Source: Streptomyces coeruleorubidus (GTDB lineage: Bacteria; Actinomycetota; Actinomycetes; Streptomycetales; Streptomycetaceae). Taken from it: a DNA stretch of 64,000 nucleotides. Below the pieces are notes generated by a model that made no database searches, was not told the DNA's origin, and saw only the letters and a list, made by a program, of their open reading frames with translations. The position numbers were made by a program, and so were the translations under genes. Shown piece by piece: positions 26,415 through 38,927 of this stretch; the first letter of the stretch is position 1; the number at the start of each line of letters is the position of its first letter. The DNA is taken from assembly GCF_028885415.1 (NCBI RefSeq), contig NZ_CP118527.1:3286001-3350000 (forward strand), read 5' to 3'.

Positions 26415-27086
26415 TCACAGCCGCTTGACCCCCTTGATGCGCCCGGCCCGCGCCATCCGTGCCCGGGCCGCCTTCACCCGCAGCCCGTTGCGCTGGCTGC
26501 CGATCTTCAGGCCGGTGCCGCCGGAGAGCCAGCCGGAGGAGATGTCGGTGGTCTTGACGGCGGAGCCGGCCTCGGCGAGCGGATCGTTCTCGGCGCGTCT
26601 GGCCAGCGCCATGACCCCCGGCACCACGAACGGGGCGAGCAGCAGGTCGTACAGGGCGGCCGTGAACAGCAGGCTGCCCAGGCCCACATGGCGGGCAGCG
26701 GTGTCACCGACGAGGGCACCGACCCCGGCGTACAGCAGGGTGGAACCGAGGGCGGCGGCGACCACCACGACCATGGGGCCGGTCGCGGACTTCAGCTGGC
26801 CCGTCTCCGGTTTCACCAGGCCCGCGAGATAGCCGATGACGCACAGCACGAGGGCGTAGCGCCCCGCGGCGTGGTCGGCGGGCGGGGCCAGATCGGCGAG
26901 CAGGCCCGCGCTGAAACCGACGAGGGCGCCACCCACATGGCCGTACACCAGCGCGAGGCCGAGGACGGTCAGAAGCATCAGGTCGGGCACGGCGCCCGGC
27001 AGATGGAGGCGGGCGAGGACGCTCACCTGGATGACCAGGGCGACGACGACCAGGGCGGAGGAGAGCAGGATCCGGTTGACGCGCAT
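26415..27086 (-). CDS. mreD: rod shape-determining protein MreD
   Basis: 223 residues, ATG at 27086, 13 bp after mreC. Five to six hydrophobic helices (RILLSSALVVVALVIQVSVLARL, LMLLTVLGLALVYG and others) and a charged C terminus rich in Arg/Lys from about 190. MreD is poorly conserved in sequence; the call rests on topology, length and its place between mreC and the PBP gene. Confidence 0.9.
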   Translation of the reverse strand: MRVNRILLSSALVVVALVIQVSVLARLHLPGAVPDLMLLTVLGLALVYGHVGGALVGFSAGLLADLAPPADHAAGRYALVLCVIGYLAGLVKPETGQLKSATGPMVVVVAAALGSTLLYAGVGALVGDTAARHVGLGSLLFTAALYDLLLAPFVVPGVMALARRAENDPLAEAGSAVKTTDISSGWLSGGTGLKIGSQRNGLRVKAARARMARAGRIKGVKRL

Positions 27087-27099
27087 GAGGTGACAGCTC

Positions 27100-28047
27100 C
27101 TACTGCTCTTGCTGGTTCTGGCCGTCCACGGGGGCCTCGGCGGACGGCGTCACGGTCACCGTCACCGTCGGCCTGGGGGTCGGCTTCGGCTTGGGCGGGA
27201 GCACCGTGTCGCGCGGGTCCTTCTTCGGGGCCTCGACGACGACACCCACGATGTCGAGCTTGCTGAAGGCGGCGTACGGCGTGACGTAGAGCGTGCGGGT
27301 CAGCCCGCCGCCGGACGGGTCGACGCGGGAGACCACGCCGACGGGCACGCCGGGCACGAAGGGCCGGTCGGCCTGCGACCCGAAGGTGACCAGGCGGTCG
27401 CCCTTCTTCACCTCCGCCTTGCCGTTGAGGAGTTCCACGCGCATCGGGCGGTCGCCCTGCCCGGAGGCGAAGCCGAGCTCGTCGCCGGCCTCCATCCGGG
27501 TGCCGACCGTGAAGTCGGGGTCGCTGGCGAGCAGGACCGTGGCGGTGTTCGGCCCGACGGTGGTGACGCGGCCGACGAGCCCGTCCCCGTTGAGGACGGT
27601 CATGTCGCGCTTGATGCCGTCGTTGGCACCGACGTCGATGGTGATGGTCCAGGAGAAGCCCTGCGCGGCTCCGATGGCGATGACCTCGGCGCCCTTGATG
27701 CCGTACTGGCCCTGGCCGGAGATCTTCAGCATCTTGTCGAGCTGCTTGAGGCGGCTGCGGCTGCGGTCGTCGCTGCCCAGCCGCGCCTTCAGGGCCGCGT
27801 TCTCCTCTTCCAGCGCGGCGAGCCGGTCGTGCCGCTCGCCGGAGTCCCGGATGGCGGAGACCGCGTTGCCGACCGGGTCGACCGCGGCCGACACGCCGCT
27901 CTCGATCGGGCCGAAGACCGTCGCCGCGGCCTGCCGGGCACCGTCGACCGGGGAATCCTCCCCACCGCGAATGTCCACCGTGATCAACGCGAACGCGATG
28001 GCGATCAGCAGCACCAGGAGCAGCCGGCTCTCTCGTGTGTCCCTCAC
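27100..28047 (-). CDS. mreC: rod shape-determining protein MreC
   Basis: 315 residues, GTG at 28047. Short cytoplasmic N terminus, one membrane helix (LLLVLLIAIAFALITVDI, about 8-26), a coiled coil (ALEEENAALKARLGSDD, about 75-95), then the extracellular beta domain: VIAIGAAQGFSWTITIDVGANDGI, GLVGRVTTVGPNTATVLLASD. The C-terminal 40 residues are Pro/Thr-rich. MreC links MreB filaments to the periplasm-side synthesis enzymes. Coding order mreB-mreC-mreD. Confidence 0.94.
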   Translation of the reverse strand: MRDTRESRLLLVLLIAIAFALITVDIRGGEDSPVDGARQAAATVFGPIESGVSAAVDPVGNAVSAIRDSGERHDRLAALEEENAALKARLGSDDRSRSRLKQLDKMLKISGQGQYGIKGAEVIAIGAAQGFSWTITIDVGANDGIKRDMTVLNGDGLVGRVTTVGPNTATVLLASDPDFTVGTRMEAGDELGFASGQGDRPMRVELLNGKAEVKKGDRLVTFGSQADRPFVPGVPVGVVSRVDPSGGGLTRTLYVTPYAAFSKLDIVGVVVEAPKKDPRDTVLPPKPKPTPRPTVTVTVTPSAEAPVDGQNQQEQ

Positions 28048-28142
28048 GTGCGGCGGCCGTGCCCTTCCTCATAGGAATTCGGGAAGCCCCAGGGAAACCC
28101 GAGGGGCTGCATTGTGGGAGCTTATGCATCTATATCAACGAT

Positions 28143-28176
28143 CCGCCGTACGAGAGGAGATCGTCCCGTACGGCGG
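28143..28176 (-). terminator. stem-loop between mreB and mreC
   Basis: 10-bp perfect stem ccgccgtacg / cgtacggcgg with a 14-nt loop in the 144-bp mreB-mreC spacer, just past the mreB stop. A partial terminator or processing signal that would let mreB be made in excess over mreCD. Confidence 0.6.
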
Positions 28177-28191
28177 AATCGAAGAGTTACG

Positions 28192-29211
28192 TCATCTGCG
28201 CGGCTGGGCGTCCAGCACCTGCTGGAGCGCCTCGAACTCCTCGACGCACTTTCCGGATCCGAGCGCCACGCTGTCCAGAGGGTCCTCGGCGATGTGGATC
28301 GGCATACCGGTCTCCCGGCGCAGCCGCTCGTCCAGGCCCCGCAGCAGCGCTCCGCCGCCGGTCAGAACGATTCCTCGGTCCATGATGTCGCCGGACAGCT
28401 CCGGCGGACACTTGTCGAGGGTCGTCTTGACGGCGTCGACGATCGCGTTGACCGGCTCCTCGATCGCCTTGCGGACTTCGGCCGCGGAGATCACGACGGT
28501 CTTCGGCAGCCCGGAGACCAGGTCCCGGCCGCGGATTTCGGTGTGCTCGTCGGAGTCGAGGTCGTACGCCGAACCGATCGTGATCTTGATCTGCTCGGCC
28601 GTGCGCTCACCCAGCAGGAGGGAGTACTCCTTCTTGATGTGCTGGATGATCGCGTTGTCCAGTTCGTCGCCCGCGACACGGATGGACTGGGCGGTGACGA
28701 TGCCGCCGAGAGAGATGACCGCGACCTCCGTGGTGCCGCCGCCGATGTCGACCACCATGTTGCCCGTGGCCTCGTGGACCGGCAGGCCGGAGCCGATGGC
28801 CGCGGCCATGGGCTCCTCGATGATGTGCACCTGGCGGGCGCCGGCCTGGGACGACGCCTCGATGACGGCGCGGCGCTCGACGCCCGTGATGCCCGAGGGC
28901 ACGCAGACGACGACCCGCGGACGAGCCAGATACCGCCGCTTGTGGATCTTCAGGATGAAGTAGCGGAGCATCCGCTCGGTGATCTCGAAGTCGGCGATCA
29001 CGCCGTCCTTCAGCGGACGAACGGCAACGATGTTGCCGGGCGTGCGCCCGATCATCTTCTTTGCTTCGGCACCGACCGCGAGGATGCCACCGGTGTTGGT
29101 GTTGATCGCGACGACGGACGGCTCGTTGAGTACGATCCCGCGACCCCTGACGTACACCAGCGTGTTGGCGGTCCCGAGGTCGACAGCCATGTCACGGCCG
29201 ATGAACGACAT
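28192..29211 (-). CDS. mreB: rod shape-determining actin homologue MreB
   Basis: 339 residues from ATG at 29211 ([20 protein letters not shown]), chosen because GGGGA lies five bases upstream; ATG at 29223 gives MGNSMSF and is the alternative. Actin-fold motifs: [10 protein letters not shown] (phosphate 1), [13 protein letters not shown] (phosphate 2), [13 protein letters not shown] (adenosine). Directs wall synthesis; in Streptomyces it is mainly needed for spore-wall integrity. First gene of the mre cluster, with promoter DNA in the 260 bp up to ndk. Confidence 0.97.
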   Translation of the reverse strand: MSFIGRDMAVDLGTANTLVYVRGRGIVLNEPSVVAINTNTGGILAVGAEAKKMIGRTPGNIVAVRPLKDGVIADFEITERMLRYFILKIHKRRYLARPRVVVCVPSGITGVERRAVIEASSQAGARQVHIIEEPMAAAIGSGLPVHEATGNMVVDIGGGTTEVAVISLGGIVTAQSIRVAGDELDNAIIQHIKKEYSLLLGERTAEQIKITIGSAYDLDSDEHTEIRGRDLVSGLPKTVVISAAEVRKAIEEPVNAIVDAVKTTLDKCPPELSGDIMDRGIVLTGGGALLRGLDERLRRETGMPIHIAEDPLDSVALGSGKCVEEFEALQQVLDAQPRR

Positions 29212-29473
29212 TGAGTTCCCCATCAGGATTCGTCTGGCCTTCCCACTGGCTTTTGAGGGCTTTTCAGGTAGGCAAAGGTGGGTGCTGTGACGTGAAGGCT
29301 TCCATCGTAGACGCGCCTTCGCGAACACTGCGGGAGGGTCTCCGCCATTGTCAGCAGATGCTGTGCGGGTTCGCTTGTGGAGACGGGCGTTCGGGGACCA
29401 TCGTTCCCTCGATCGCCACGCATATGCCAGAAAGTCCGGGAGCCGTGCTCCCAGACTTCCCTCGCCGTTCTCC

Positions 29474-29887
29474 TTACGCGCGACCCGGGAAGAAGATCTT
29501 CACCTCGCGCTCGGCGGACTCCTCCGAGTCGGAGGCGTGAATCAGGTTCTCCCGGACGATGACGCCGTAGTCGCCGCGGATGGAGCCGGGGGCCGCGGCG
29601 ATCGGGTCGGTCGGGCCGGCGAGTGCCCGCAGCCCCTCGATGACCCGCTCACCCTCGACGATCATCGCCACGACCGGGCCGGAGGCCATGAACTCCACCA
29701 GCGGCTCGTAGAAGGGCTTGCCCTTGTGCTCGCCGTAGTGCTGCTCCAGCGTGTCCTGGTCCAGGGTGCGCAGTTCCAGCGCGGTGATCGCCCAGCCCGC
29801 CTTGCGCTCGATGCGGCTGATGATCTCGCCGGTCAGGCCGCGACGGACGGCGTCGGGCTTGAGGAGGACGAGGGTGCGCTGGCTCAC
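29474..29887 (-). CDS. ndk: nucleoside diphosphate kinase
   Basis: 137 residues from GTG at 29887 ([17 protein letters not shown]), which has an ideal AAGGAG six bases upstream; an ATG at 29905 would add six residues with no such site. Motifs: [28 protein letters not shown], and the catalytic His in [16 protein letters not shown]. Normal length. Balances NTP pools. Confidence 0.98.
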   Translation of the reverse strand: MSQRTLVLLKPDAVRRGLTGEIISRIERKAGWAITALELRTLDQDTLEQHYGEHKGKPFYEPLVEFMASGPVVAMIVEGERVIEGLRALAGPTDPIAAAPGSIRGDYGVIVRENLIHASDSEESAEREVKIFFPGRA

Positions 29888-29952
29888 GACGGGCTCCTTA
29901 TGCATAAAGGTTGTGCGGGAAGACGAGATTACCCGGCGTGTCGGGGCGCCTG

Positions 29953-30309
29953 TTACGCAGCGTCAGGTGTGGAGGAGCCGGCCTCGGCCGCGAATCTCGC
30001 CTTCGCCTCGTCCACCTTCCGCCCGTAGTGCACGGACGCCCACCACAGGGCCGCGAAGACCACGCCCAGGAAGAACATCATCGGCACGGCGAAGCCCGAC
30101 GCGATGAGCGCGATCTGCAACGCCCAGCCGAGCGCGACCCCGCCCGGGCGTGTCACCAGGCCGCACAGCACCAGGCACAGGAACATCGCGACACCGCAGA
30201 CCGTCCACACGGTCGTCATGGACAGGTCGGGGTCCTTCATGGCGACCAGACCGGCGAAGCCGATGATGAAGAACTCGCCGATCAGGGTCGAAGAACAGAG
30301 CGTACGCAC
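29953..30309 (-). CDS. DUF4233 membrane protein
   Basis: 118 residues, GTG at 30309. Three to four hydrophobic segments (EFFIIGFAGLVAM, VCGVAMFLCLVLCGLV, WALQIALIASGFAVPMMFFLGVVFAALWW) and a short charged C terminus. DUF4233 proteins sit between folC and ndk across actinobacteria; function unknown. Six bp after folC, so co-translated with it. Confidence 0.9.
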   Translation of the reverse strand: MRTLCSSTLIGEFFIIGFAGLVAMKDPDLSMTTVWTVCGVAMFLCLVLCGLVTRPGGVALGWALQIALIASGFAVPMMFFLGVVFAALWWASVHYGRKVDEAKARFAAEAGSSTPDAA

Positions 30310-30315
30310 GGGATC

Positions 30316-31836
30316 TCAGCCCCTCCCCAGGAGCAGTCGGGCCTCGCCGACGGTGATGACGGAACCGGTGACGAGCACTCCGCCGCCCGCGAACTCGTCT
30401 TCCTCCTCGGCCAGCGTGATCGCGGCCTCCAGCGCGTCGGGCAGCCGCGGCTCGACCTGGACGCGCTCCTCGCCGAACACCTCGACGGCGATGCCGGCCA
30501 GCTCGTCGGCGTCCATCGCGCGGTGACTGGAGTTCTGCGTGACCACGACTTCGGCGAACACCGGCTCGAAGGCCTCCAGCAGCCCCCGCACGTTCTTGTC
30601 GCCGCTCGCGCCGACGACACCGATGAGCCGGCTGAACTGGAAGGCCTCACCGATCGCCTCGGCCGCCGCCCGGGCGCCCGCGGGGTTGTGGGCCGCGTCG
30701 AGCACGACGGTCGGGGAACGCCGCACGACCTCCAGCCGCCCCGGCGAGGCGACGGCCGCGAACGCCTTGCGGACCGTGTCCAGATCCAGCTGCTCCGCCC
30801 GCTGCGCGCCGACCCCGAAGAACGCCTCCACTGCGGCCAGCGCGACGGCCGCGTTGTGCGCCTGGTGCGCGCCGTGCAGCGGCAGGTACACCTCGGTGTA
30901 CTCGCCGCCGAGCCCGCGCAGTGTCAGCAACTGCCCGCCGACGGCCACCTGCCGGTCCACGACACCGAACTCCAGCCCCTCCCGGGCCACGGTCGCGTCC
31001 ACCTCGACGGCCTTCTTCAGCAGCACCTGCGCCGCGTCGACCGGCTGCTGCGCCAGGATGACCGTCGCGCCCTGCTTGACGATGCCGGCCTTCTCGGCGG
31101 CGATCTCCGCGTGCGTGGTGCCGAGCCGGTCGGTGTGGTCGAGGTCTATGGGCGTGACGACGGCGACGTCACCGTCGATCACGTTCGTGGCGTCCCAGGA
31201 GCCGCCCATGCCGACCTCGACGACGGCGACATCGGCGGGCGCGTCGGCGAACGCCGCGTACGCCATGCCGGTGAGCACCTCGAAGAACGACAGGCGGTAC
31301 TCCTGCTGGCCGTCGACCATCTCCACGTACGGCTTGATGTCCTGGTACGTCTCGATGAACCGCTCGGCGGAGATGGGGGCGCCGTCCAGGCTGATGCGCT
31401 CGGTGATCGACTGCACGTGCGGCGAGGTGTAGCGGCCGGTCCGCAGCTCGAAGGCGCCGAGCAGGGCCTCGATCATGCGGGCCGTGGAGGTCTTGCCGTT
31501 CGTCCCCGTGATGTGGATCGACGGGTACGACCGCTGCGGCTCCCCCAGCACGTCCATCAGCGCGGCGATCCGGCTGACGGAGGGCTCCAGCTTGGTCTCG
31601 CCCCAGCGCGTGGCGAGCTCCGCCTCGACCTCGCGCAGGGCCTTGTCGACCTCGGGGTCGGCGGGCCGGGTCGGGATGTCGGCCTCCGGGGGGCCGCCCT
31701 GGGTGCGCAGGGTTCGGCTGCCGGCTTCGATGACCGCGAGGTCGGGGTCGCGGGTGGTCTCCTCCGCGATGATCTCGTCGAAGCTGTCGAGGGGGTCGGG
31801 CTGGTCGTCGTCGTGGTCTGGAGGGAGCTCGCTCAC
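30316..31836 (-). CDS. folC: bifunctional dihydrofolate synthase / folylpolyglutamate synthase
   Basis: 506 residues, GTG at 31836. After a 60-residue acidic extension comes the Mur-ligase fold: SIHITGTNGKTSTARMIEALL (P-loop), VVEVGMGGSWDATNVI, the ligase-binding DHTDRLG, and the C-terminal ligase domain with LDAAHNPAGARAAAEA. Adds glutamate to dihydropteroate and to folates. Heads the folC-DUF4233-ndk group. Confidence 0.96.
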   Translation of the reverse strand: MSELPPDHDDDQPDPLDSFDEIIAEETTRDPDLAVIEAGSRTLRTQGGPPEADIPTRPADPEVDKALREVEAELATRWGETKLEPSVSRIAALMDVLGEPQRSYPSIHITGTNGKTSTARMIEALLGAFELRTGRYTSPHVQSITERISLDGAPISAERFIETYQDIKPYVEMVDGQQEYRLSFFEVLTGMAYAAFADAPADVAVVEVGMGGSWDATNVIDGDVAVVTPIDLDHTDRLGTTHAEIAAEKAGIVKQGATVILAQQPVDAAQVLLKKAVEVDATVAREGLEFGVVDRQVAVGGQLLTLRGLGGEYTEVYLPLHGAHQAHNAAVALAAVEAFFGVGAQRAEQLDLDTVRKAFAAVASPGRLEVVRRSPTVVLDAAHNPAGARAAAEAIGEAFQFSRLIGVVGASGDKNVRGLLEAFEPVFAEVVVTQNSSHRAMDADELAGIAVEVFGEERVQVEPRLPDALEAAITLAEEEDEFAGGGVLVTGSVITVGEARLLLGRG

Positions 31837-31919
31837 GGGGCCAGTCTACGGAGCGGGGGTGACATTGCTCGGGGGTGGTTTGTGTCGTGGTGTTCGTGCG
31901 GGTCGTCTGTGGCTTGCCG

Positions 31920-31946
31920 CGCAGTTCCCCGCGCCCCTGAACTGCG
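31920..31946. repeat. short dispersed Streptomyces stem-loop motif
   Basis: cgcagttc / gaactgcg, 8 bp, around cccgcgcccct. From memory, the core gcagttccccgcgcccct is found very often in streptomycete intergenic DNA. Here it sits between the folC promoter side and the valS terminator. Confidence 0.5.
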
Positions 31947-31949
31947 TAA

Positions 31950-31979
31950 AGGCCCCGGCGCTGCCAAGCACCGAGGCCT
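31950..31979 (-). terminator. terminator after valS
   Basis: 13-bp stem aggccccggcgct / agcaccgaggcct (two G-U pairs on the transcript), loop gcca, 18 bp past the valS stop. Confidence 0.8.
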
Positions 31980-31997
31980 CCACGACCGCACGAACCC

Positions 31998-34622
<2,625 letters not shown>

Positions 34623-34760
34623 GGGGGTCAGTTTAGAGGTGTCACTACCCCGTCCCGAAACGCGTTTGCTGTGTAACGGTGAGGGCCCCGATGCCATGCA
34701 CACGACGGGTCTGCGCCAGGATGTCCGGAACACATAAGCATCTGGAGGGGAACCCAGACC

Positions 34761-35714
34761 ATGAGCTACAACCAGCCGGGCCCGTACGGCGGGCAGCCCC
34801 AGCAGCCCGGGCCGTACGGCCAGCCGGGACCGTACGGCCAGCCGCCGCAGGCCCCCCAGCCCGGCTACGGCTACCCCCAGCAGGCCCCTCCGCCCCAGCC
34901 CGGCTACGGCTACCCGCAGCAGCCCCCGCAGGGCGTCCCGCCCCAGCCGAACCCGTATGGCCAGCAGCCCCCGTACGGCCAACAGCCGCCCTACGGCCAG
35001 GCCCCGTACGGCGTGCCCCAGCCCCCGGCCCCTGGCGGCGGCAAGAAGAAGACCGGCCTCATCATCGGCGCGGTAGCGGTCGTTGCGGCGATCGGCGTGG
35101 GCGCGTACTTCGTGATCGGCGGGGGCGGTGGCGGCCTGGAGGACGACGGGCCGCACAAGCTCACGACGCCGGCGACGGTTCTCAGCGATTACAAGCGCAG
35201 CACGAAGGACGGGTCGACGGTCGGCGACGACTCGACGTCGGAGCTGGAGAAGAGCGGCGTCAAGAACGCCAAGTCCGCGGCGGGCCTCTACAACACGGTC
35301 GACCTGAGCGACTACGACCCCGACGATCCGTCGTCCGCGGCGAAGATGGCGACGGCCAAGACCCTTACGGTGGCCGGGGCCTACGGTGAGATCTCCGACC
35401 CGGAGGCGACCCTGGACCTGTTCTTCGCCAACTTCAAGAAGTCGGCCGAGAAGGAGTCCTCCACCGGGTCCGGCAAGCCGGAGCTGGTCGGCGAGCCCGA
35501 GGCGGCGGACCTCGACGGCGCGGTCATGAAGTGCCAGTCGGTCAAGGGGCAGGACCGGCTGACCAAGAAGGAGAAGACCAACTGGTTCTGCGCGTGGGCG
35601 GACTACAGCACGATCGCCATCGTGTCGCCGGGCGACGCCGCGCAGGGAGTCACCAAGGACGTGGCGATCGACCTCACCACCAAGGTCCGCGGGGAAGTCC
35701 GCGTCAAGGCCTGA
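34761..35714 (+). CDS. membrane-anchored protein with PGQ/PYG-rich N terminus
   Basis: 317 residues, ATG at 34761 with GGAGG about 12 bases upstream. Residues 1-92 are a repetitive, disordered Pro/Gly/Gln/Tyr tract ([14 protein letters not shown] units). [29 protein letters not shown] (about 93-122) is a single membrane helix with a positive cytoplasmic side, so the C-terminal about 190 residues are outside. That domain is acidic and has two cysteines (MKCQSVKG and NWFCAWAD) that could pair. Architecture common in streptomycete surface proteins; no function known to me. Confidence 0.8.
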   Translation: MSYNQPGPYGGQPQQPGPYGQPGPYGQPPQAPQPGYGYPQQAPPPQPGYGYPQQPPQGVPPQPNPYGQQPPYGQQPPYGQAPYGVPQPPAPGGGKKKTGLIIGAVAVVAAIGVGAYFVIGGGGGGLEDDGPHKLTTPATVLSDYKRSTKDGSTVGDDSTSELEKSGVKNAKSAAGLYNTVDLSDYDPDDPSSAAKMATAKTLTVAGAYGEISDPEATLDLFFANFKKSAEKESSTGSGKPELVGEPEAADLDGAVMKCQSVKGQDRLTKKEKTNWFCAWADYSTIAIVSPGDAAQGVTKDVAIDLTTKVRGEVRVKA

Positions 35715-35727
35715 CCACCGGCCACGA

Positions 35728-35761
35728 CGAAGGCGCCCGGCAACTGTGCTGGGCGCCTTCG
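35728..35761. terminator. bidirectional terminator between the 34761 gene and clpX
   Basis: 15-bp stem cgaaggcgcccggca / tgctgggcgccttcg with an actg loop and one G-U pair, between convergent stops at 35714 and 35776. Confidence 0.9.
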
Positions 35762-35775
35762 CGTGCGGTGGGTGG

Positions 35776-37062
35776 CTAGGCCGTCTTCTGCTCCCCCGGA
35801 CCGCGTCCGCGCGCATCCCGCGGAATCAGCGTCGGGTTCACGTTCGACTGGACGACGTCCGCCGTGATGACGACCCGGGCCACGTCCTTGCGGGACGGGA
35901 CCTCGTACATCACGCCCTGGAGGACCTCCTCCATGATGGCGCGCAGGCCGCGCGCGCCGGTCTGGCGGAGGATGGCCTGGTCGGCGATGGCTTCGAGGGC
36001 CTCGCGCTCGAAGTCCAGCTCCACGCCGTCGAGTTCGAAGAGGCGCTCGTACTGCTTGACGAGCGCGTTGCGCGGCTCGACGAGGATCTGGAGCAGGGCC
36101 TCGCGGTCGAGGTTGTGGACCGAGGTGATGACCGGGAGGCGGCCGATGAACTCCGGGATCATGCCGAACTTGACCAGGTCCTCCGGCATGACCTCCTGGA
36201 ACTGGTCCTTGGACTCCATCTCGCGCTTGGAGCGGATCTGCGCGCCGAAGCCGATGCCCTTGGCGCCGGCCCGGGACTCGATGATCTTCTCCAGTCCGGC
36301 GAAGGCGCCGCCCACGATGAACAGCACGTTCGTCGTGTCGATCTGGATGAACTCCTGGTGCGGGTGCTTGCGGCCGCCCTGCGGCGGGACCGAGGCCGTG
36401 GTGCCCTCGAGGATCTTGAGCAGGGCCTGCTGGACGCCCTCGCCCGAGACGTCGCGAGTGATCGAGGGGTTTTCACTCTTCCTCGCGACCTTGTCGATCT
36501 CGTCGATGTAGATGATCCCGGTCTCGGCCTTCTTGACGTCGTAGTCGGCGGCCTGGATCAGCTTGAGCAGGATGTTCTCGACGTCCTCACCGACGTAGCC
36601 GGCCTCCGTCAGGGCCGTGGCGTCGGCGATCGCGAAGGGGACGTTCAGCATCCGCGCGAGGGTCTGCGCGAGGAGGGTCTTGCCGGAGCCCGTGGGGCCG
36701 AGGAGGAGGATGTTGGACTTCGCCAACTCGATGGCGTCGTCGCGGCCGTTCGCCCCGCCGTTCTCACCGGCCTGGACCCGCTTGTAGTGGTTGTAGACCG
36801 CGACGGAGAGGGCCTTCTTGGCGGCCTCCTGGCCGACCACGTAGCCCTCGAGGAACTCGTAGATCTCGCGGGGCTTCGGGAGCTCCTCCCAGCGGACCTC
36901 GCTGGTCTCCGCCAGCTCCTCCTCGATGATCTCGTTGCAGAGGTCGATGCACTCGTCGCAGATGTACACACCGGGCCCTGCGATGAGCTTCTTGACCTGC
37001 TTCTGGCTCTTGCCGCAGAACGAGCACTTGAGCAGATCGCCGCCGTCACCGATGCGTGCCAC
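35776..37062 (-). CDS. clpX: ClpX ATPase subunit of the ClpXP protease
   Basis: 428 residues from GTG at 37062 ([20 protein letters not shown]). N-terminal C4 zinc finger (Cys 13, 16, 35, 38) that dimerises and binds substrates. AAA+ core: Walker [11 protein letters not shown] near 122, Walker [10 protein letters not shown], sensor-1/pore region with [10 protein letters not shown], the IGF-like loop for ClpP docking at KGIGFGAQ, sensor 2 near GARGLRAI. Just downstream of clpP2 in transcription order, with 180 bp between, so it may have its own promoter. Confidence 0.97.
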   Translation of the reverse strand: MARIGDGGDLLKCSFCGKSQKQVKKLIAGPGVYICDECIDLCNEIIEEELAETSEVRWEELPKPREIYEFLEGYVVGQEAAKKALSVAVYNHYKRVQAGENGGANGRDDAIELAKSNILLLGPTGSGKTLLAQTLARMLNVPFAIADATALTEAGYVGEDVENILLKLIQAADYDVKKAETGIIYIDEIDKVARKSENPSITRDVSGEGVQQALLKILEGTTASVPPQGGRKHPHQEFIQIDTTNVLFIVGGAFAGLEKIIESRAGAKGIGFGAQIRSKREMESKDQFQEVMPEDLVKFGMIPEFIGRLPVITSVHNLDREALLQILVEPRNALVKQYERLFELDGVELDFEREALEAIADQAILRQTGARGLRAIMEEVLQGVMYEVPSRKDVARVVITADVVQSNVNPTLIPRDARGRGPGEQKTA

Positions 37063-37243
37063 GGTGTGCTTCCCCTTCGCCTGGGAGACTCCTGGACGCC
37101 GACGTCCAGCGGACTCCTGGTGCTGCCTTATGTCCGACGGTACCTTGCCGGGCCCCTCGTTCGGGCCCCCCTTGGCGCGGTTCACTTTGACGTGGACCGT
37201 CCGAAACCGTGCCAAGGGGCGGCAGACGATACAGCCTCTCGCC

Positions 37244-37951
37244 TCAGCGCAGGCTCGAGTTGTCCATCTTCCGGGTGGTGATGACCTGGTCGATCAGGCC
37301 GTAGCTCAGCGCGTCCTCGGCCGTGAGGATCTTGTCGCGCTCGATGTCCTCGCGGATCTTCTCGATCGTCTGCGTGGAGTGCTTGGCCAGCATCTCCTCC
37401 AGCTGCGAGCGCATCCGGAGGATCTCGTTGGCGGCGATCTCCAGGTCGGACACCTGGCCGCGGCCGGTCTCGCTGTACGGCTGGTGGATCAGCACGCGCG
37501 CGTTCGGCAGGGCCATGCGCTTGCCCGGCGTGCCGGCGGCCAGCAGGACGGCGGCGGCGGAGGCCGCCTGGCCCATGCAGACCGTCTGGATGTCCGGCTT
37601 CACGTACTGCATCGTGTCGTAGATCGCCGTGAGCGCCGTGAAGGAGCCACCGGGGCTGTTGATGTAGACCGAGATGTCACGGTCGGGATCCATCGACTCC
37701 AGGCACAGCAGCTGCGCCATGACGTCGTTGGCGGAGGCGTCGTCGATCTGGACGCCTAGGAAGATCACGCGCTCCTCGAAGAGCTTCGCGTACGGGTCGT
37801 ACTCGCGGATGCCCTGGGAGGTGCGCTCGACGAAGCGCGGGATGACGTAGCGGGACTCGGCCTGCGGGCCGGTGTACTCGCCCTGAGCGGCGCGCATGTC
37901 CTGCACGGCGTGCATACGGTCGTAGATCCCGCTGCCGGGGAACTGGTTCAC
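37244..37951 (-). CDS. clpP2: ATP-dependent Clp protease proteolytic subunit ClpP2
   Basis: 235 residues, GTG at 37951. Residues 1-45 form an extended N terminus with [18 protein letters not shown]. Catalytic Ser in [21 protein letters not shown], His in [12 protein letters not shown], Asp in the following helix region. [12 protein letters not shown] is the substrate-binding strand. Forms a mixed ClpP1P2 tetradecamer with clpP1 encoded immediately upstream. Confidence 0.97.
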   Translation of the reverse strand: MNQFPGSGIYDRMHAVQDMRAAQGEYTGPQAESRYVIPRFVERTSQGIREYDPYAKLFEERVIFLGVQIDDASANDVMAQLLCLESMDPDRDISVYINSPGGSFTALTAIYDTMQYVKPDIQTVCMGQAASAAAVLLAAGTPGKRMALPNARVLIHQPYSETGRGQVSDLEIAANEILRMRSQLEEMLAKHSTQTIEKIREDIERDKILTAEDALSYGLIDQVITTRKMDNSSLR

Positions 37952-38061
37952 GGTGTCTCCTGAAAAGGGCTGAGGCGGTCGGCTGGGGCTGTATGGGGTC
38001 TCGGGGGCCCGGGAGGGGCTCCGTGGGCCTCACGGGGCGCCACAGGCCCCGTGGGGACCTC

Positions 38062-38679
38062 TCAGGCCCCGGTGCCGCCGCCGCCCGGCATGCCGGCGGC
38101 CGTGGGCATGACGTCGTCGATGAGGCCGTACTCCTTGGCCTCGAAGGCGTCGAACCAGCGGTCGCGGTCCGAGTCGCGGGTGATCTGCTCGACCGTCTGG
38201 CCCGTGTGCTGGGCCGTGAGCTCGGCCATGCGCTTCTTGGTGTGCAGCAGCCGCTCGGCGTGGATCTTGATGTCCGAGGCCGAACCGGCCAGGCCGGCGG
38301 AGGGCTGGTGGATGAGGATCTCGGCGTTCGGCAGCGCGAAGCGCTTGCCGGGGGTGCCGGCGCTGAGCAGGAACTGTCCCATCGAGGCCGCGAGGCCCAT
38401 GGCGATCGTCACCACGTCGTTCTTGATGTACTGCATGGTGTCGTAGATCGCCATGCCGGCCGTGATCGAACCGCCGGGGCTGTTGATGTACAGGTAGATG
38501 TCCTTGTCCGGTTCGGCGGCAAGGAGCAGCAGCTGTGCGGTGATCTTGTTCGCGATGTCGTCGTCGACCGGCTGGCCGAGGAAGATGATCCGCTCGTTGA
38601 GCAGCCGGTTGTAGACCTGGTCGCCGAGGCCACCACCGATGGAAGGCTCGCCGGCGGCTGAAGGCATCAGATTCGTCAC
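38062..38679 (-). CDS. clpP1: ATP-dependent Clp protease proteolytic subunit ClpP1
   Basis: 205 residues, GTG at 38679. Catalytic Ser in [20 protein letters not shown], His in [12 protein letters not shown], Asp in RDSDRDRW. The C terminus ends in a Gly-rich tail (MPGGGGTGA). First gene of clpP1-clpP2; in Streptomyces this operon is activated by ClgR and helps regulated proteolysis during differentiation. Confidence 0.97.
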   Translation of the reverse strand: MTNLMPSAAGEPSIGGGLGDQVYNRLLNERIIFLGQPVDDDIANKITAQLLLLAAEPDKDIYLYINSPGGSITAGMAIYDTMQYIKNDVVTIAMGLAASMGQFLLSAGTPGKRFALPNAEILIHQPSAGLAGSASDIKIHAERLLHTKKRMAELTAQHTGQTVEQITRDSDRDRWFDAFEAKEYGLIDDVMPTAAGMPGGGGTGA

Positions 38680-38821
38680 GTATCCACCTGCTCGTCTTAC
38701 GACGGCGCCGGGCCGTCTTCACGTGTTCCCTGCGGGGCGGGAGCCGTATCGGAGACTCCACTGCCCTGGTATTCATGGACCCTAACGCGCGGGTCCCTTC
38801 GGGGAATCCCGGAGATGGGAG

Positions 38822-38839
38822 TGTTCGCCGGGGGCGTAG
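38822..38839. promoter_or_regulatory. candidate ClgR activator box upstream of clpP1
   Basis: tgttcgccgggggcgtag matches, as I remember it, the actinobacterial ClgR consensus WNNWCGCYNANRGCGWWS at 17 of 18 positions (the single A is a G). It is about 140 bp upstream of the clpP1 GTG. Confidence 0.5.
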
Positions 38840-38860
38840 CGACTCGGGGGCCGGTAACGC

Positions 38861-38899
38861 GACGGGCCCCGAGAAACACTGTGTGTCTCGGGGCCCGTC
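38861..38899 (-). terminator. terminator after tig
   Basis: 14-bp perfect stem gacgggccccgaga / tctcggggcccgtc with an 11-nt loop, 28 bp past the trigger factor stop. It isolates tig from the clpP1 promoter. Confidence 0.88.
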
Positions 38900-38927
38900 C
38901 TCACGGCGTTTCGAAGTGCCCGGGGGC

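Noticed and set aside
34623..35816. A 398-codon N-terminal extension of valyl-tRNA synthetase
   Set aside because: It is antisense to the well-supported gene at 34761-35714, and the GTG at 34622 gives the normal ValRS length.
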